The notes under the pieces are model-generated. The model had not been told where the DNA came from. It did not search any database and saw nothing but the letters and a program-made list of their open reading frames with translations. The translations under genes were made by a program, and so were the position numbers. A stretch of DNA of 64,000 bases from Sediminicola sp040566555 (GTDB taxonomy: Bacteria; Bacteroidota; Bacteroidia; Flavobacteriales; Flavobacteriaceae): assembly GCF_040566555.1 (NCBI RefSeq), contig NZ_JBEWYP010000004.1, forward strand, positions 186,001 to 250,000. The letters are read 5' to 3'. Below, in pieces: positions 45,570 through 54,660 of the stretch (positions are counted from its first letter, which is position 1; each line of letters opens with the position of its first letter).

Positions 45570-46652
45570 ATGACCGGAACAGACTTTGTACCATTGGCAT
45601 ATTCAAAAAAAATAGCGAATGGGAAGATCACTTGGAAATCGCCCAGTAATATTGCACTGGTAAAGTATTGGGGGAAAAAGGAAAACCAGATTCCAGCCAA
45701 TCCATCTATCAGTTTTACGTTGGATACCTGTGCTACAACCACTACAGTTTCGTATCAGAAATTGGAAGAGGAGGGAAATGAATTCTCATTTGACCTGCGA
45801 TTTGAGGGAAAACCAAAGGAATCCTTCAGGCCAAAAATCCTAACTTTTTTCCAGAGGGTAGAAAAGTACCTTCCTTTTCTAAAATCCTATCATTTTACCA
45901 TAGAAACGTCTAATTCTTTTCCACACAGCAGTGGAATTGCTTCCTCCGCAAGCGGCATGAGTGCCCTATCCTTATGTTTGATGAGCTTGGAGAAGGAACT
46001 ACATCCAGAAATGAGTGGGGAATATTTCAATAAAAAAGCCTCTTTTCTCGCGCGTCTGGGATCGGGAAGTGCCTGTAGAAGTATAGAAGGTGATCTTATG
46101 GAATGGGGACTTCATAGTGATACAGAGGGTAGTTCCAATGAATATGCCATCAAGTATCCTTATCCAGTGCACGAAGTCTTTAAGAATTATCAGGATACCA
46201 TTTTACTTGTGGATAAAGGACAAAAACAGGTGAGCAGTACTGTTGGACATGATTTGATGCATGATCACCCCTTTGCGGAAAAACGTTTCTCACAGGCCCA
46301 TACCAATCTCACAAAATTGCGATCGGTTTTTGCCGATGGGGATTTGGATGGATTTATAAAAATCGTGGAAAGTGAGGCGTTGACCCTACATGCAATGATG
46401 ATGACCAGCTTGCCCTATTTTATATTGATGAAACCCAATACCTTGGAGATCATTAATAAAATATGGAGCTTTCGGGAGCGTACTAATAGCCACGTTTGTT
46501 TTACACTGGACGCAGGAGCCAATGTTCATGTGTTGTATCCTGAGGCTGAAAAGGAAATAGTTTATCAATTTATTAAGAATGAGTTGGTTGCATATTGTGA
46601 AAACGGGCAGTATATTTGCGATGCAATTGGATATGGAGCCAAAAAGATGTAA
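45570..46652 (+). CDS. mvaD: diphosphomevalonate decarboxylase
   Basis: A 360-residue GHMP-superfamily enzyme that phosphorylates and decarboxylates mevalonate 5-diphosphate to isopentenyl diphosphate. Motifs are SPSNIALVKYWGKKENQIPANPSISFTLD split over about 25-52, the ATP loop SSGIASSASGMSALSL (about 115-130) and GSGSACRSIEGD. TATCTTTG at 45545-45552, 18 bases before the ATG, fits a -7 box, with no clear -33. It is followed by another GHMP kinase and a UbiA-type prenyltransferase on the same strand. Confidence 0.92.
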   Translation: MTGTDFVPLAYSKKIANGKITWKSPSNIALVKYWGKKENQIPANPSISFTLDTCATTTTVSYQKLEEEGNEFSFDLRFEGKPKESFRPKILTFFQRVEKYLPFLKSYHFTIETSNSFPHSSGIASSASGMSALSLCLMSLEKELHPEMSGEYFNKKASFLARLGSGSACRSIEGDLMEWGLHSDTEGSSNEYAIKYPYPVHEVFKNYQDTILLVDKGQKQVSSTVGHDLMHDHPFAEKRFSQAHTNLTKLRSVFADGDLDGFIKIVESEALTLHAMMMTSLPYFILMKPNTLEIINKIWSFRERTNSHVCFTLDAGANVHVLYPEAEKEIVYQFIKNELVAYCENGQYICDAIGYGAKKM

Positions 46653-46723
46653 TTTAATATCATTATTGGCGAAATAAGGCGTTATTTGTATATCGCTTTT
46701 AGGATTCAATTTTTAAAAAGGCT

Positions 46724-47662
46724 ATGAAAGGACCATTATTTTACTCTAAAATTTTGCTTTTTGGGGAATACGGGATTATTAAGGACTCAAAAGGTCTTTC
46801 TATTCCCTATAATTTCTTCAAAGGTGCCCTGAAAACCAGCAAAAATCTCTCTGAAATTGCAAAGAAGTCCAACGAAAGCCTAAGGGCATTCGCCGTGTAT
46901 CTTGAAAAAATGCAGCTTGAGAATCCTGAATTGGTGTCATTCGACTTTGAATCCTTAAAAAAGGACGTAGCCAATGGTATGTATTTTGATAGTTCCATAC
47001 CCCAAGGTTACGGAGTAGGCAGTAGTGGTGCGCTAGTTGCGGCCATTTACGATAAATACGCAGTTGAAAAGATTACCGTTTTAGAGAATCTTACAAGGGA
47101 GAAGTTACTTACTCTAAAGGCTATTTTTGGTGCTATGGAGTCCTTCTTTCATGGTAAATCATCTGGATTGGATCCGTTGAACAGTTACTTAAGTCTACCT
47201 ATTTTAATAAATTCAAAGGATAACATAGAGTCCACCAGCATCCCATCCCAAAATTTAGAGGGGACGGGAGCCGTGTTTTTATTGGATAGTGGTATCATCG
47301 GGGAAACTGCCCCAATGGTACAAATATTCATGGAACAAATGAAGCAGGACGGTTTTAGAAATATGTTGAAAGACCAGTTTATAAAGCATACCGATGCCTG
47401 TGTGGAAGATTTTATCAGTGGGAATATGAAATCTCTTTTTGGGAATTTAAAGCAGCTATCCAATGTGGTTTTGGATAATTTTAAGCCCATGATTCCTGCA
47501 GAATTCCACAAACTTTGGAAAAATGGAATTGAAACCAATGATTACTATCTGAAGCTTTGTGGCTCAGGTGGTGGAGGTTATATTTTAGGTTTTACCCAAG
47601 ACATCAATAAAGCAAAAAAAGCATTACAAGGCTATAATTTAGAAGTGGTCTATAACTTCTAA
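46724..47662 (+). CDS. GHMP kinase, probably mevalonate kinase
   Basis: A 312-residue GHMP kinase. It starts MKGPLFYSKILLFGEYGIIK, a variant of the usual PGKVILFGEH strand of mevalonate kinases. The ATP loop is IPQGYGVGSSGALVAAIYDK (about 97-116) and the C-terminal motif is LCGSGGGGYILGF. It lies 71 bases after mvaD, so mevalonate kinase is the natural reading; phosphomevalonate kinase is the alternative. It is followed after 11 bases by the prenyltransferase gene. Confidence 0.82.
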   Translation: MKGPLFYSKILLFGEYGIIKDSKGLSIPYNFFKGALKTSKNLSEIAKKSNESLRAFAVYLEKMQLENPELVSFDFESLKKDVANGMYFDSSIPQGYGVGSSGALVAAIYDKYAVEKITVLENLTREKLLTLKAIFGAMESFFHGKSSGLDPLNSYLSLPILINSKDNIESTSIPSQNLEGTGAVFLLDSGIIGETAPMVQIFMEQMKQDGFRNMLKDQFIKHTDACVEDFISGNMKSLFGNLKQLSNVVLDNFKPMIPAEFHKLWKNGIETNDYYLKLCGSGGGGYILGFTQDINKAKKALQGYNLEVVYNF

Positions 47663-47673
47663 AGCTTTGAACC

Positions 47674-48579
47674 ATGCTTAGTAGAAAGAACAAGCTCCTT
47701 TTATTAAAGTTCTTGAGTCTTGTTTCCGTCGTACGGGGATACAACATTCTTATGATTGTATTGGCCCAATATTTAGCATCTATATATATTTTGGCTCCAG
47801 ATCTTCCCCTGAGAAGGGTGGTCTTCGATATCAATCTGTTTGTTTTGGTCACTGCTTCCGCCTTGGTTATTGCAGGTGGTTATATTATCAATAACTTTTA
47901 TGATGCCGAAAAAGATCTGATCAACAAACCCAGAAAGACGATGCTGGATCGCTTGGTCAGCCAACGCACCAAGTTAACAACCTATTTTGTACTCAATTTC
48001 TTATCGGTATTTTTAGCAAGTTATGTCTCATTTAAGGCAGTGGTCTTTTTTTCGGCATATATTTTTGGAATCTGGTTCTACTCTCATAAATTAAAGAAAG
48101 TGGCTTTTGTTGGTAATATAGTATCTGCCATTTTAGCCATTACCCCATTCTTTATTGTCTTTGTCCACTACAAAAATTTTGAAGCACAAATATTCGTGCA
48201 TGCCGTTTTTCTCTTTTTGCTGATTCTTGCAAGGGAGATGATCAAGGATATGGAGAATATGGCGGGGGATTTGGCCCAAAACTATAAGACCATTCCCATT
48301 TTGTACGGGGAGGTTTTCTCCAAGACAGGAATCAGCGTATTGATAGCGCTTACTTTGGTGCCCTCATTTTTATTGATCACCTCTTATGACGTTGGTTATA
48401 TGTATATCTATTTCATATTGGCCATTGTGTTGCTCCTGCTATTTCTATTGCTATTATGGAGATCGAACAGTAAGAAGCACTATGTTTGGCTCCATAATAT
48501 TCTAAAACTTATCATCATAGTAGGCGTTTTTAGTATTTTATTGATAGATGTTCAGCTGGTCTTAAATAGAATATTGTAG
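47674..48579 (+). CDS. UbiA-superfamily prenyltransferase (geranylgeranylglycerol-phosphate geranylgeranyltransferase-like)
   Basis: A 301-residue membrane prenyltransferase with about eight or nine helices. The first Asp-rich motif is N73-x3-D77-x3-D81 in NNFYDAEKDLINKP, and the second is REMIKDMENMAGDLAQNYKT (about 188-207). Bacteroidota homologues are commonly annotated as geranylgeranylglycerol-phosphate geranylgeranyltransferase, the archaeal-type ether-lipid enzyme. Activity on quinone-type acceptors is the alternative. Placement directly behind two mevalonate-pathway genes supports isoprenoid-chain use. Confidence 0.78.
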   Translation: MLSRKNKLLLLKFLSLVSVVRGYNILMIVLAQYLASIYILAPDLPLRRVVFDINLFVLVTASALVIAGGYIINNFYDAEKDLINKPRKTMLDRLVSQRTKLTTYFVLNFLSVFLASYVSFKAVVFFSAYIFGIWFYSHKLKKVAFVGNIVSAILAITPFFIVFVHYKNFEAQIFVHAVFLFLLILAREMIKDMENMAGDLAQNYKTIPILYGEVFSKTGISVLIALTLVPSFLLITSYDVGYMYIYFILAIVLLLLFLLLLWRSNSKKHYVWLHNILKLIIIVGVFSILLIDVQLVLNRIL

Positions 48580-48730
48580 GCTCTATTATAACATCCATAG
48601 AAATACGCGTTGGGCATGACTTCAATGCCTTTTTTATACTCTTAGGGTATAATGGTATAAGGGATTACTTCTCATTCAACAGCAAGGATTAATCTACAGC
48701 CCTCCCCTTAATCAACTATATAAAAGGTAA

Positions 48731-48763
48731 TTGCTATAATCCTGAAATTCCTTTGTACCTTTG
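48731..48763 (+). promoter_or_regulatory. promoter of the rluB-like gene
   Basis: TTG (48731-48733), 22-base spacer, TACCTTTG (48756-48763): a full match to the Bacteroidota -33/-7 pattern. Transcription would begin near 48770, about 20 bases before the ATG. Confidence 0.6.
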
Positions 48764-48789
48764 TGCAAATATTTTTGTAGATAATACGT

Positions 48790-49632
48790 ATGGGAAGGTC
48801 AGATGACAATAGAGATGGGAAAGCTTCGGGAAGAGGAGAAGGTTTTAAGAAAAAGAGCTTTGCTAGGGGAAATGCACCTATAAAAAGAAAATCCGAAGGG
48901 GACAAGAAACCTTCTGATCCCAATGTAATTCGTTTAAACAAATACGTGGCCAATTCAGGGGTGTGTTCCAGAAGGGATGCTGATATTTATATAGCCTCAG
49001 GAAATGTTACCGTAAATGGAAAGCCGATTACTGAAATGGGCTATAAGGTAAAGCTTACCGACGTGGTAAAGTTTGATGGAAGATTGTTGAGTCCAGAGAA
49101 AAAGGAATATGTTCTTTTGAACAAGCCCAAAGACTTTGTGACCATAGCTACTGATTCAAGAGGGAGACGCTCGGCAATGCAATTGGTTTTGAATGCCTCT
49201 AAATCAAAAATATCACCTATAGGACGTTTGGACAAGGATGATACAGGTTTGATCCTTTTTACCAATGATGGTGAAATGGCAAAACGTTTGGCCCGCCCAC
49301 AAAACGGGTTGAGGAAGATTTACCATGTTGTACTTGATAAAAATCTGAAGTTCGAGGACTTAAAGGCCATTGAAGAGGGAGTGACCATTGAGGAAAGTGT
49401 GATCAGGGTTGCCGAAATAAGTTACATAGAGAATGCCCCCAAACGCGAAGTAGGGATAGAGATACACAGTACCCGTAATAAGGCTGTTCAGAGAATATTC
49501 CAACACTTGGGTTATGAAGTGGAAAAGTTGGACCGTGTGGTATATGCCGGACTTACCAAGAAAGATTTGCCTAGAGGCCATTGGAGATACCTTACAGAGC
49601 AGGAAGTAATCAACTTGGGGATGATCAAATAG
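48790..49632 (+). CDS. rluB: RsuA/RluB-family pseudouridine synthase
   Basis: A 280-residue rRNA pseudouridine synthase. A basic, low-complexity N-terminal tail (about 1-45, rich in Gly, Arg, Lys and Ser) precedes an S4 RNA-binding domain (IRLNKYVANSGVCSRRDADI, about 47-105). The catalytic domain has D148 in IGRLDKDDTGLILFTNDGE and the conserved NKPKDFVT. Most likely it modifies a 23S rRNA helix in the manner of RluB; the exact target uridine, or an RsuA/RluF-type role, cannot be settled by eye. It has its own promoter and a strong terminator downstream. Confidence 0.87.
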   Translation: MGRSDDNRDGKASGRGEGFKKKSFARGNAPIKRKSEGDKKPSDPNVIRLNKYVANSGVCSRRDADIYIASGNVTVNGKPITEMGYKVKLTDVVKFDGRLLSPEKKEYVLLNKPKDFVTIATDSRGRRSAMQLVLNASKSKISPIGRLDKDDTGLILFTNDGEMAKRLARPQNGLRKIYHVVLDKNLKFEDLKAIEEGVTIEESVIRVAEISYIENAPKREVGIEIHSTRNKAVQRIFQHLGYEVEKLDRVVYAGLTKKDLPRGHWRYLTEQEVINLGMIK

Positions 49633-49653
49633 GCCATAAGCCATAAGAAATAT

Positions 49654-49689
49654 AAAAGGGGCCAAAAACATATGTTTTTGGCCCCTTTT
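49654..49689. terminator. strong bidirectional terminator
   Basis: A perfect 36-base palindrome: AAAAGGGGCCAAAAACAT (49654-49671) followed by its exact reverse complement, with T-runs on both sides. It lies between the convergent rluB-like gene and argH, ending the arginine operon. Confidence 0.92.
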
Positions 49690-49706
49690 TGTTGATTCAA
49701 ATAAAT

Positions 49707-50978
49707 CTATTTCATTTTATTTCTGATTTCCTCCAAACACAGATTCCCCAAACTACCCTCATGGGTATGTTTAATGTCTCGTTTAGGGGTAAAATTCCCT
49801 GCATTGATTTCCATTCCCATTTTCTTATAGGCATCCCTGAACGGCATTCCTCCCAATACCAGTTCATTCAAGGTATCCACACTAAATAGGTAATCGTATT
49901 TTGGGTCTTCCAAAATGCCCTTGTTTACCTTAATTTCCTTTAAACTGAATGTCAGTATTTCCAAACACGCTTTTAAATCCTGGATGGCAGGGACAATGAC
50001 CTCTTTTACCAATTGAAGATCCCTATGGTACCCACTTGGTAAATTATTGGTTATTAAAATCAGTTGGTTGGGTACGGCCTGAAGTTTATTGCATTTACCC
50101 CTTACCAATTCAAAAACGTCTGGATTCTTTTTATGGGGCATTATGCTGGAACCTGTAGTTAGCTCATCGGGAAAGGATATGAAATTAAAGTTCTGGCTCA
50201 TGTACAAACAGATGTCCATAGCCATTTTTGATAGGGTGGCAGCTATACTGCTCATCCCAAAAGCCGTCGCCTTTTCTACTTTTCCCCGTCCCATTTGGGC
50301 AGCAACTACGTTGTATTTCATAGTTCCAAATCCCATTTCCTCAGTAGTGAAACTTCTGTCTATGGGAAAGGAGCTTCCATAGCCTGCAGCGCTCCCCAAG
50401 GGATTTTGGTCAGCTACCTTATAGGCAGCATCAATAAAATATAGATCGTCCACCAGACTCTCTGCATAGGCAGAAAACCATAGTCCGAATGAAGATGGCA
50501 TGGCTATCTGTAAATGGGTATATCCAGGAAGCAAAACTTCTTTGTGCTGATCGGCCAACTTTAAAAGTAGGTCGAACAACGATTGTGTCATTTCCTTTAT
50601 TTCAGAAAGCTCATTTTTTAAGTAAAGGTGCATGGCCACTAAGACCTGATCATTTCTAGATCTTGCCGTGTGGATCTTTTTGCCTGTATCCCCGAGCTTT
50701 TCGGTAAGCACATATTCTATTTTGGAATGCATATCCTCAAAGGAGTCCTCTATGATAAAATTGCCCTCTTCTATGGATTTGGTAATTTGATCCAATTCGT
50801 CACATAAGGCCTGGGTTTCCTCCTTGGTCAACAACCCAATTTTGCCCAGCATTTTGGCATGTGCCTTAGATGCGATGACATCGTATTTAGCCAATACCAA
50901 ATCTAGTTCCCTATCATTCCCTACCGTGAAATGATCAATTTTTTTATCCGTGCTAAATCCTTTGTCCCAGAGTTTCAT
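49707..50978 (-). CDS. argH: argininosuccinate lyase
   Basis: A 423-residue fumarase/aspartase-superfamily enzyme splitting argininosuccinate into arginine and fumarate. The family signature GSSIMPHKKNPDVFE is present near 280, and HTARSRNDQV (about 103-112) and PGYTHLQIAMPSSFG (about 150-164) bind substrate. It is somewhat shorter than the 455-470 residues of many ArgH proteins. Last gene of the arginine operon, 58 bases after the M20 peptidase stop and just before the strong terminator. Confidence 0.93.
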   Translation of the reverse strand: MKLWDKGFSTDKKIDHFTVGNDRELDLVLAKYDVIASKAHAKMLGKIGLLTKEETQALCDELDQITKSIEEGNFIIEDSFEDMHSKIEYVLTEKLGDTGKKIHTARSRNDQVLVAMHLYLKNELSEIKEMTQSLFDLLLKLADQHKEVLLPGYTHLQIAMPSSFGLWFSAYAESLVDDLYFIDAAYKVADQNPLGSAAGYGSSFPIDRSFTTEEMGFGTMKYNVVAAQMGRGKVEKATAFGMSSIAATLSKMAMDICLYMSQNFNFISFPDELTTGSSIMPHKKNPDVFELVRGKCNKLQAVPNQLILITNNLPSGYHRDLQLVKEVIVPAIQDLKACLEILTFSLKEIKVNKGILEDPKYDYLFSVDTLNELVLGGMPFRDAYKKMGMEINAGNFTPKRDIKHTHEGSLGNLCLEEIRNKMK

Positions 50979-51036
50979 ATGCTTTAATTTTCTAGTTCTA
51001 ATTAATCTTAAACCAGCTGTTATTATTGGTGCTGCA

Positions 51037-52110
51037 CTATGAGTGCAGGAATCCGTCTAAAATCTTAATATATAAATCTATGCCTTCCTCAATTTCCCTT
51101 ACATAGATAAATTCATCTGCAGAATGGGATCTTGTACTGTCCCCCGGTCCTAATTTTAAGGATTGACAGCTCAATGCCGCCTGGTCCGAAAGGGTAGGGG
51201 AACCATAAGTGCTCCTTCCTAATTTGATCCCCGATTGCACCAAGGGATGATTTTTGTCAATGGAAGATGAATTAAGCCTTAAAGATCGTGGCTTCATTTG
51301 GCAAGGGGCTTCCTTGGCCAAGATGTCGGCAATCTCTTTATTGCTGTAGCGGTCATTTACCCGTACATCCACAACCAGGTCTACCTTGGCGGGAACTACA
51401 TTGTGTTGGCTGCCAGCATTAATCTGGGTAACAGTCAGTTTTACCTCGCCCAGGGCTTCGGAAACCTTTTCAAAGGAATAGGTTTGAAACCACTTTAGTA
51501 CATCTATGGTATTGTAAATTGAATTATCATTGTTCGGGTGTGCCGCATGGGAAGGTGTTCCTTTCACTTCGGCATCAAAAACTACCAATCCTTTTTCGGC
51601 AATGGCAAGGTTCATCAAGGTTGGTTCCCCTACAATGGCAACATCTATATGCGGTAAGATCAGGAGCATGCTGTTAAGGCCATTAGGGCCAGAACTCTCT
51701 TCTTCTGCTGATGCAACTATAATAATGTTGTGGCTGAGGTCTTTTGTGTCATAAAAACGGGTAAAGGTAGCTATCAAGGATACCAAACAACCTCCTGCAT
51801 CATTGCTTCCCAAACCATATAATTTTCCGTCCTCAATATGAGGGTGAAAGGGATCTTTGGTATAGGCCGAATTTGGCTTTACCGTATCGTGATGGGAGTT
51901 GAGCAATAATGTAGGCTTACTTTCGTCATAATATTTATTGAAAGCGTATACATTGTTCTTTTCCCTTTTAAAAGGAATATCAAACGACTCAAACCAAGCT
52001 TCAATGGCATCAGCGGTTTTATCCTCTTCCGAAGAGAAGGATTGTATGGTGATCAACTGTTTTAATAATGCAATTGCCTTTGTTGTAAGATGTTTTTGAT
52101 CTAAGTTCAT
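51037..52110 (-). CDS. argE: M20 family deacylase, probable N-acetylornithine/acetylcitrulline deacetylase (ArgE-like)
   Basis: A 357-residue zinc amidohydrolase. The frame is open 32 codons further up, but the ATG at 52110 (MNLDQKHLTTKAIALL) overlaps the argB stop as ATGA and is preferred. Metal-site motifs are LLLNSHHDTVKPN (His and Asp), LGSNDAGG, and ASAEEESSGPNG with the catalytic glutamate pair. Given an N-acyl-ornithine carbamoyltransferase in the same operon, the natural substrate is probably N-acyl-citrulline instead of N-acetylornithine. Confidence 0.85.
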   Translation of the reverse strand: MNLDQKHLTTKAIALLKQLITIQSFSSEEDKTADAIEAWFESFDIPFKREKNNVYAFNKYYDESKPTLLLNSHHDTVKPNSAYTKDPFHPHIEDGKLYGLGSNDAGGCLVSLIATFTRFYDTKDLSHNIIIVASAEEESSGPNGLNSMLLILPHIDVAIVGEPTLMNLAIAEKGLVVFDAEVKGTPSHAAHPNNDNSIYNTIDVLKWFQTYSFEKVSEALGEVKLTVTQINAGSQHNVVPAKVDLVVDVRVNDRYSNKEIADILAKEAPCQMKPRSLRLNSSSIDKNHPLVQSGIKLGRSTYGSPTLSDQAALSCQSLKLGPGDSTRSHSADEFIYVREIEEGIDLYIKILDGFLHS

Positions 52111-52892
52111 AAAGTAATGGTTGTATATAAGGCCGTTGTAGGTTGTAACATGGAAATATCCCCTATGCACACCTTGTAGACATTCTTGTTTAAAGCATGA
52201 AAGCAATTCTCCAATTTCGGAAGCATGCCATCTGCAATTATTTTTTGATCTAGAAGCTCTTGGTACGATTGACTATTTATATGTTTGACAACAGAATTTT
52301 CTTCCGCAACATCCATCAGGACCCCCTTTTTTTCAAAACAGTAATACAATGTTGTTTCATAGAGCCCACTCATGCCAATAGCCATTTCCGAAGCGATGGT
52401 ATCTGCATTTGTGTTCAATAATTGCCCTTTTCCATTATGGGTAATGGCACAAAAAACAGGCACCAGTCCAGAAATCAGGAGGGCATTGATAGTAGTCGCG
52501 TTAATACCGTCAACATCACCGGCATAGCCGTAATCTATGGTTTTAACCGGTCGTTTATGGGCTTGTATGGTATTGCCATCGGCACCACTAAGTCCTATCG
52601 CATTGCAATTGTTGGCCTGTAATTGGGCCACAATATTCTTATTGGTCAGGCCGCCATATACCATGGTGATTACCTTTAAGCTTTCTTCGTCCGTGATTCG
52701 CCTTCCACCTACCAATTGCGACTGTATTCCGAGTTTTTCTGCCAACTGAGTGGCGAGCTTTCCGCCACCATGTACCAGGATTTTCAGACCCTCCATTTTA
52801 GAAAAAGAGCTGAGGAACTTGGCTAGCTGATCTTCATCTTCTATAACGTTTCCCCCTATTTTGACTATGGATAATTTTTGTTTCATGTACAT
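52107..52892 (-). CDS. argB: N-acetylglutamate kinase
   Basis: A 261-residue amino-acid kinase phosphorylating N-acetylglutamate. Motifs are IVKIGGNVIEDE at the N-terminus, KILVHGGGKLATQLAEKLGI (about 37-56) and VDGINATTINALLISGLVPVF. The start is either the first Met or the third residue (MKQKLSIVKIGG at 52886), the latter closer to homologues. It starts 3 bases after the argF' stop and overlaps the deacylase start by 4 bases. Confidence 0.92.
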   Translation of the reverse strand: MYMKQKLSIVKIGGNVIEDEDQLAKFLSSFSKMEGLKILVHGGGKLATQLAEKLGIQSQLVGGRRITDEESLKVITMVYGGLTNKNIVAQLQANNCNAIGLSGADGNTIQAHKRPVKTIDYGYAGDVDGINATTINALLISGLVPVFCAITHNGKGQLLNTNADTIASEMAIGMSGLYETTLYYCFEKKGVLMDVAEENSVVKHINSQSYQELLDQKIIADGMLPKLENCFHALNKNVYKVCIGDISMLQPTTALYTTITL

Positions 52893-52895
52893 GGC

Positions 52896-53837
52896 TTAAG
52901 ATAGGCTTTCCAATATTTTCTTTAGTGCTATTTGGGCTGCATAGGTTCTGTTGTTTGCCTGTTCAATGACCAAGGATTGGCTACTGTCCAATACCTCGTC
53001 TGCAACCACCACATTTCTACGTACGGGCAGACAATGCATAAATTTTGCCTGTCCCAATTTTTTTAAAGTGATGGTCCAATTAGTGTCCTTGTTGATTACC
53101 TGCCCATAATTGGTATAATTACTCCAATTTTTTACGTAAACAAAATCGGCATTTTCCAAGGCTTTCTCCTGATCGTATTCAATAGTGCAACCTTTCGTAA
53201 TATTTTCACTCAGCTCATACCCCTTTGGATGTGTAATTACAAAATCTGCATCTTGGCGTTGCATCATTTCTACAAAGGAATTAGCCACTGCATGGGGCAA
53301 GGCCCTTGGATGAGGCGCCCAAGAAAGAACAACTTTTGGTTTTGGCTTGGTGTTGTTCTCCACCAGTGTTATAGCATCGGCCAGGGCCTGTAGCGGATGA
53401 CCTACAGAACTTTCCATATTTAGAATGGGTACCGTGGCATATTTTTTAAATGATTCCAATACTAGTTCCGCTTCATCTTCTTCTTTATTGGTTAGGGAGG
53501 CAAAGGCTCTTATCCCTATGATATCACAGTATTGGGAAATAACCTGGGCGGCTTCTTTAACATGTTCCGAGGAGCCTTGGTCCATAATTGTACCATCTCC
53601 ATATTCCAAAGCCCAACCTTCACTGCCAAAATTCATGACAATAACCTCCATTCCCAAGTTCATAGCAGCTTTTTGTGTGCTCAAACGTGTCCTTAGGCTA
53701 TTGTTGAAAAATAATAACCCTAGGGTCTTATCTTTCCCCAAGCCTTTATGATGTTTTGGATTTGTTTTTAGGGATCTCGCTTCTTCTACCCAATTGGGCA
53801 ATGAATCAATATCTTTTAAGGATAGGTAATGTAACAT
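52896..53837 (-). CDS. argF': N-acetyl- or N-succinylornithine carbamoyltransferase
   Basis: A 313-residue transcarbamylase of the Bacteroidota type. The carbamoyl-phosphate loop reads FFNNSLRTRLSTQKAA (residues 43-58) in place of the STRTR loop of ordinary ornithine transcarbamylases, and HCLPVRRNVVVADEV lies near 272-286. This class carbamoylates N-acyl-ornithine, giving an acyl-citrulline route to arginine. The residue corresponding, by my remembered alignment, to the acetyl/succinyl-specificity position (about 90) is Ser. Five bases separate its start from proB (53842). Confidence 0.9.
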   Translation of the reverse strand: MLHYLSLKDIDSLPNWVEEARSLKTNPKHHKGLGKDKTLGLLFFNNSLRTRLSTQKAAMNLGMEVIVMNFGSEGWALEYGDGTIMDQGSSEHVKEAAQVISQYCDIIGIRAFASLTNKEEDEAELVLESFKKYATVPILNMESSVGHPLQALADAITLVENNTKPKPKVVLSWAPHPRALPHAVANSFVEMMQRQDADFVITHPKGYELSENITKGCTIEYDQEKALENADFVYVKNWSNYTNYGQVINKDTNWTITLKKLGQAKFMHCLPVRRNVVVADEVLDSSQSLVIEQANNRTYAAQIALKKILESLS

Positions 53838-53841
53838 GTCT

Positions 53842-54603
53842 TTATTTTATTTTGGTAAAGTTGCTCTTGTTGTTCAGAGCATCTATTATGAAATTATCTT
53901 TTAGGCCATTGACGACCCATGTTTCTATTTTAGCCTCTTCGGCGATCGTGGCAGCTTCTATCTTTGATTGCATGCCTCCTGTTCCTCTAGAGGATTTGGT
54001 GCCACTTACCTCACGTTGTAGCTCCTCAAGGTTATGTACGGTCTTGATCGTTTCAGGATTATTTTTTTCTATGGACTCTTTTGTATAAATGCCATCGGTA
54101 TTGGTAGCTATAATGAGTAGGTCCACTTTTATAAGTGCTGCCGTTAGTGCTGCCAACTTATCATTATCACCAAACTGTATTTCGTCCGTGGCTACCGTAT
54201 CATTTTCATTAATGATCGGAATGAAGTTGTTGCTCACAAGGACATTAATGGTGTTGCATATATTTACCTTGGAGGCCTCCTTTTCAAAATCTGAATATGA
54301 CAATAGGCATTGAGAGGTCAATAACCCCAATTCCCTAAAATTTTCCTGAAAAATACGCATCAAATGAGGTTGACCTATGGCGGCCAATGCCTGCTTTACA
54401 TTGATTTCGGCTCCATTATGCTCCAATTTCACGAACTGTCTTGCAGCGGCAATGGCGCCAGAACTTACGATAATAAATTCGTATTTATCCTTTAACGTTG
54501 CAATCTGACGGGCAATATCCTCAATTTTTCCTCTGGAAATCTGGTCGGTTTCCTTGGTAAGGGTATTGGTGCCAATTTTTAGTAAGATGCGTTTTTTATT
54601 CAT
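53842..54603 (-). CDS. proB: glutamate 5-kinase without PUA domain
   Basis: A 253-residue amino-acid kinase making gamma-glutamyl phosphate for proline synthesis. The ATG at 54603 (MNKKRILLKIGTNTLTKE) is preferred over one seven codons upstream. Motifs are IIVSSGAIAAAR (about 44-55), INENDTVATDEIQFGDNDKLAA (about 131-152) and GTGGMQSKIEAA. The C-terminal PUA domain of many ProB proteins is absent. It sits in the arginine operon with proC, but no proA is present in the window. Confidence 0.88.
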   Translation of the reverse strand: MNKKRILLKIGTNTLTKETDQISRGKIEDIARQIATLKDKYEFIIVSSGAIAAARQFVKLEHNGAEINVKQALAAIGQPHLMRIFQENFRELGLLTSQCLLSYSDFEKEASKVNICNTINVLVSNNFIPIINENDTVATDEIQFGDNDKLAALTAALIKVDLLIIATNTDGIYTKESIEKNNPETIKTVHNLEELQREVSGTKSSRGTGGMQSKIEAATIAEEAKIETWVVNGLKDNFIIDALNNKSNFTKIK

Positions 54604-54660
54604 GGTGCTGTAACTGTACTCCAAAGCTGCCCTAGTTTAAAAAGGCAGTTCAGGGGAAAC

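Noticed and set aside
48580..48730. Possible small RNA or repeat in the UbiA-rluB spacer (TATAC ... GTATA stretches)
   Set aside because: No stable hairpin, terminator or coding frame could be defined; only the rluB promoter is supported.
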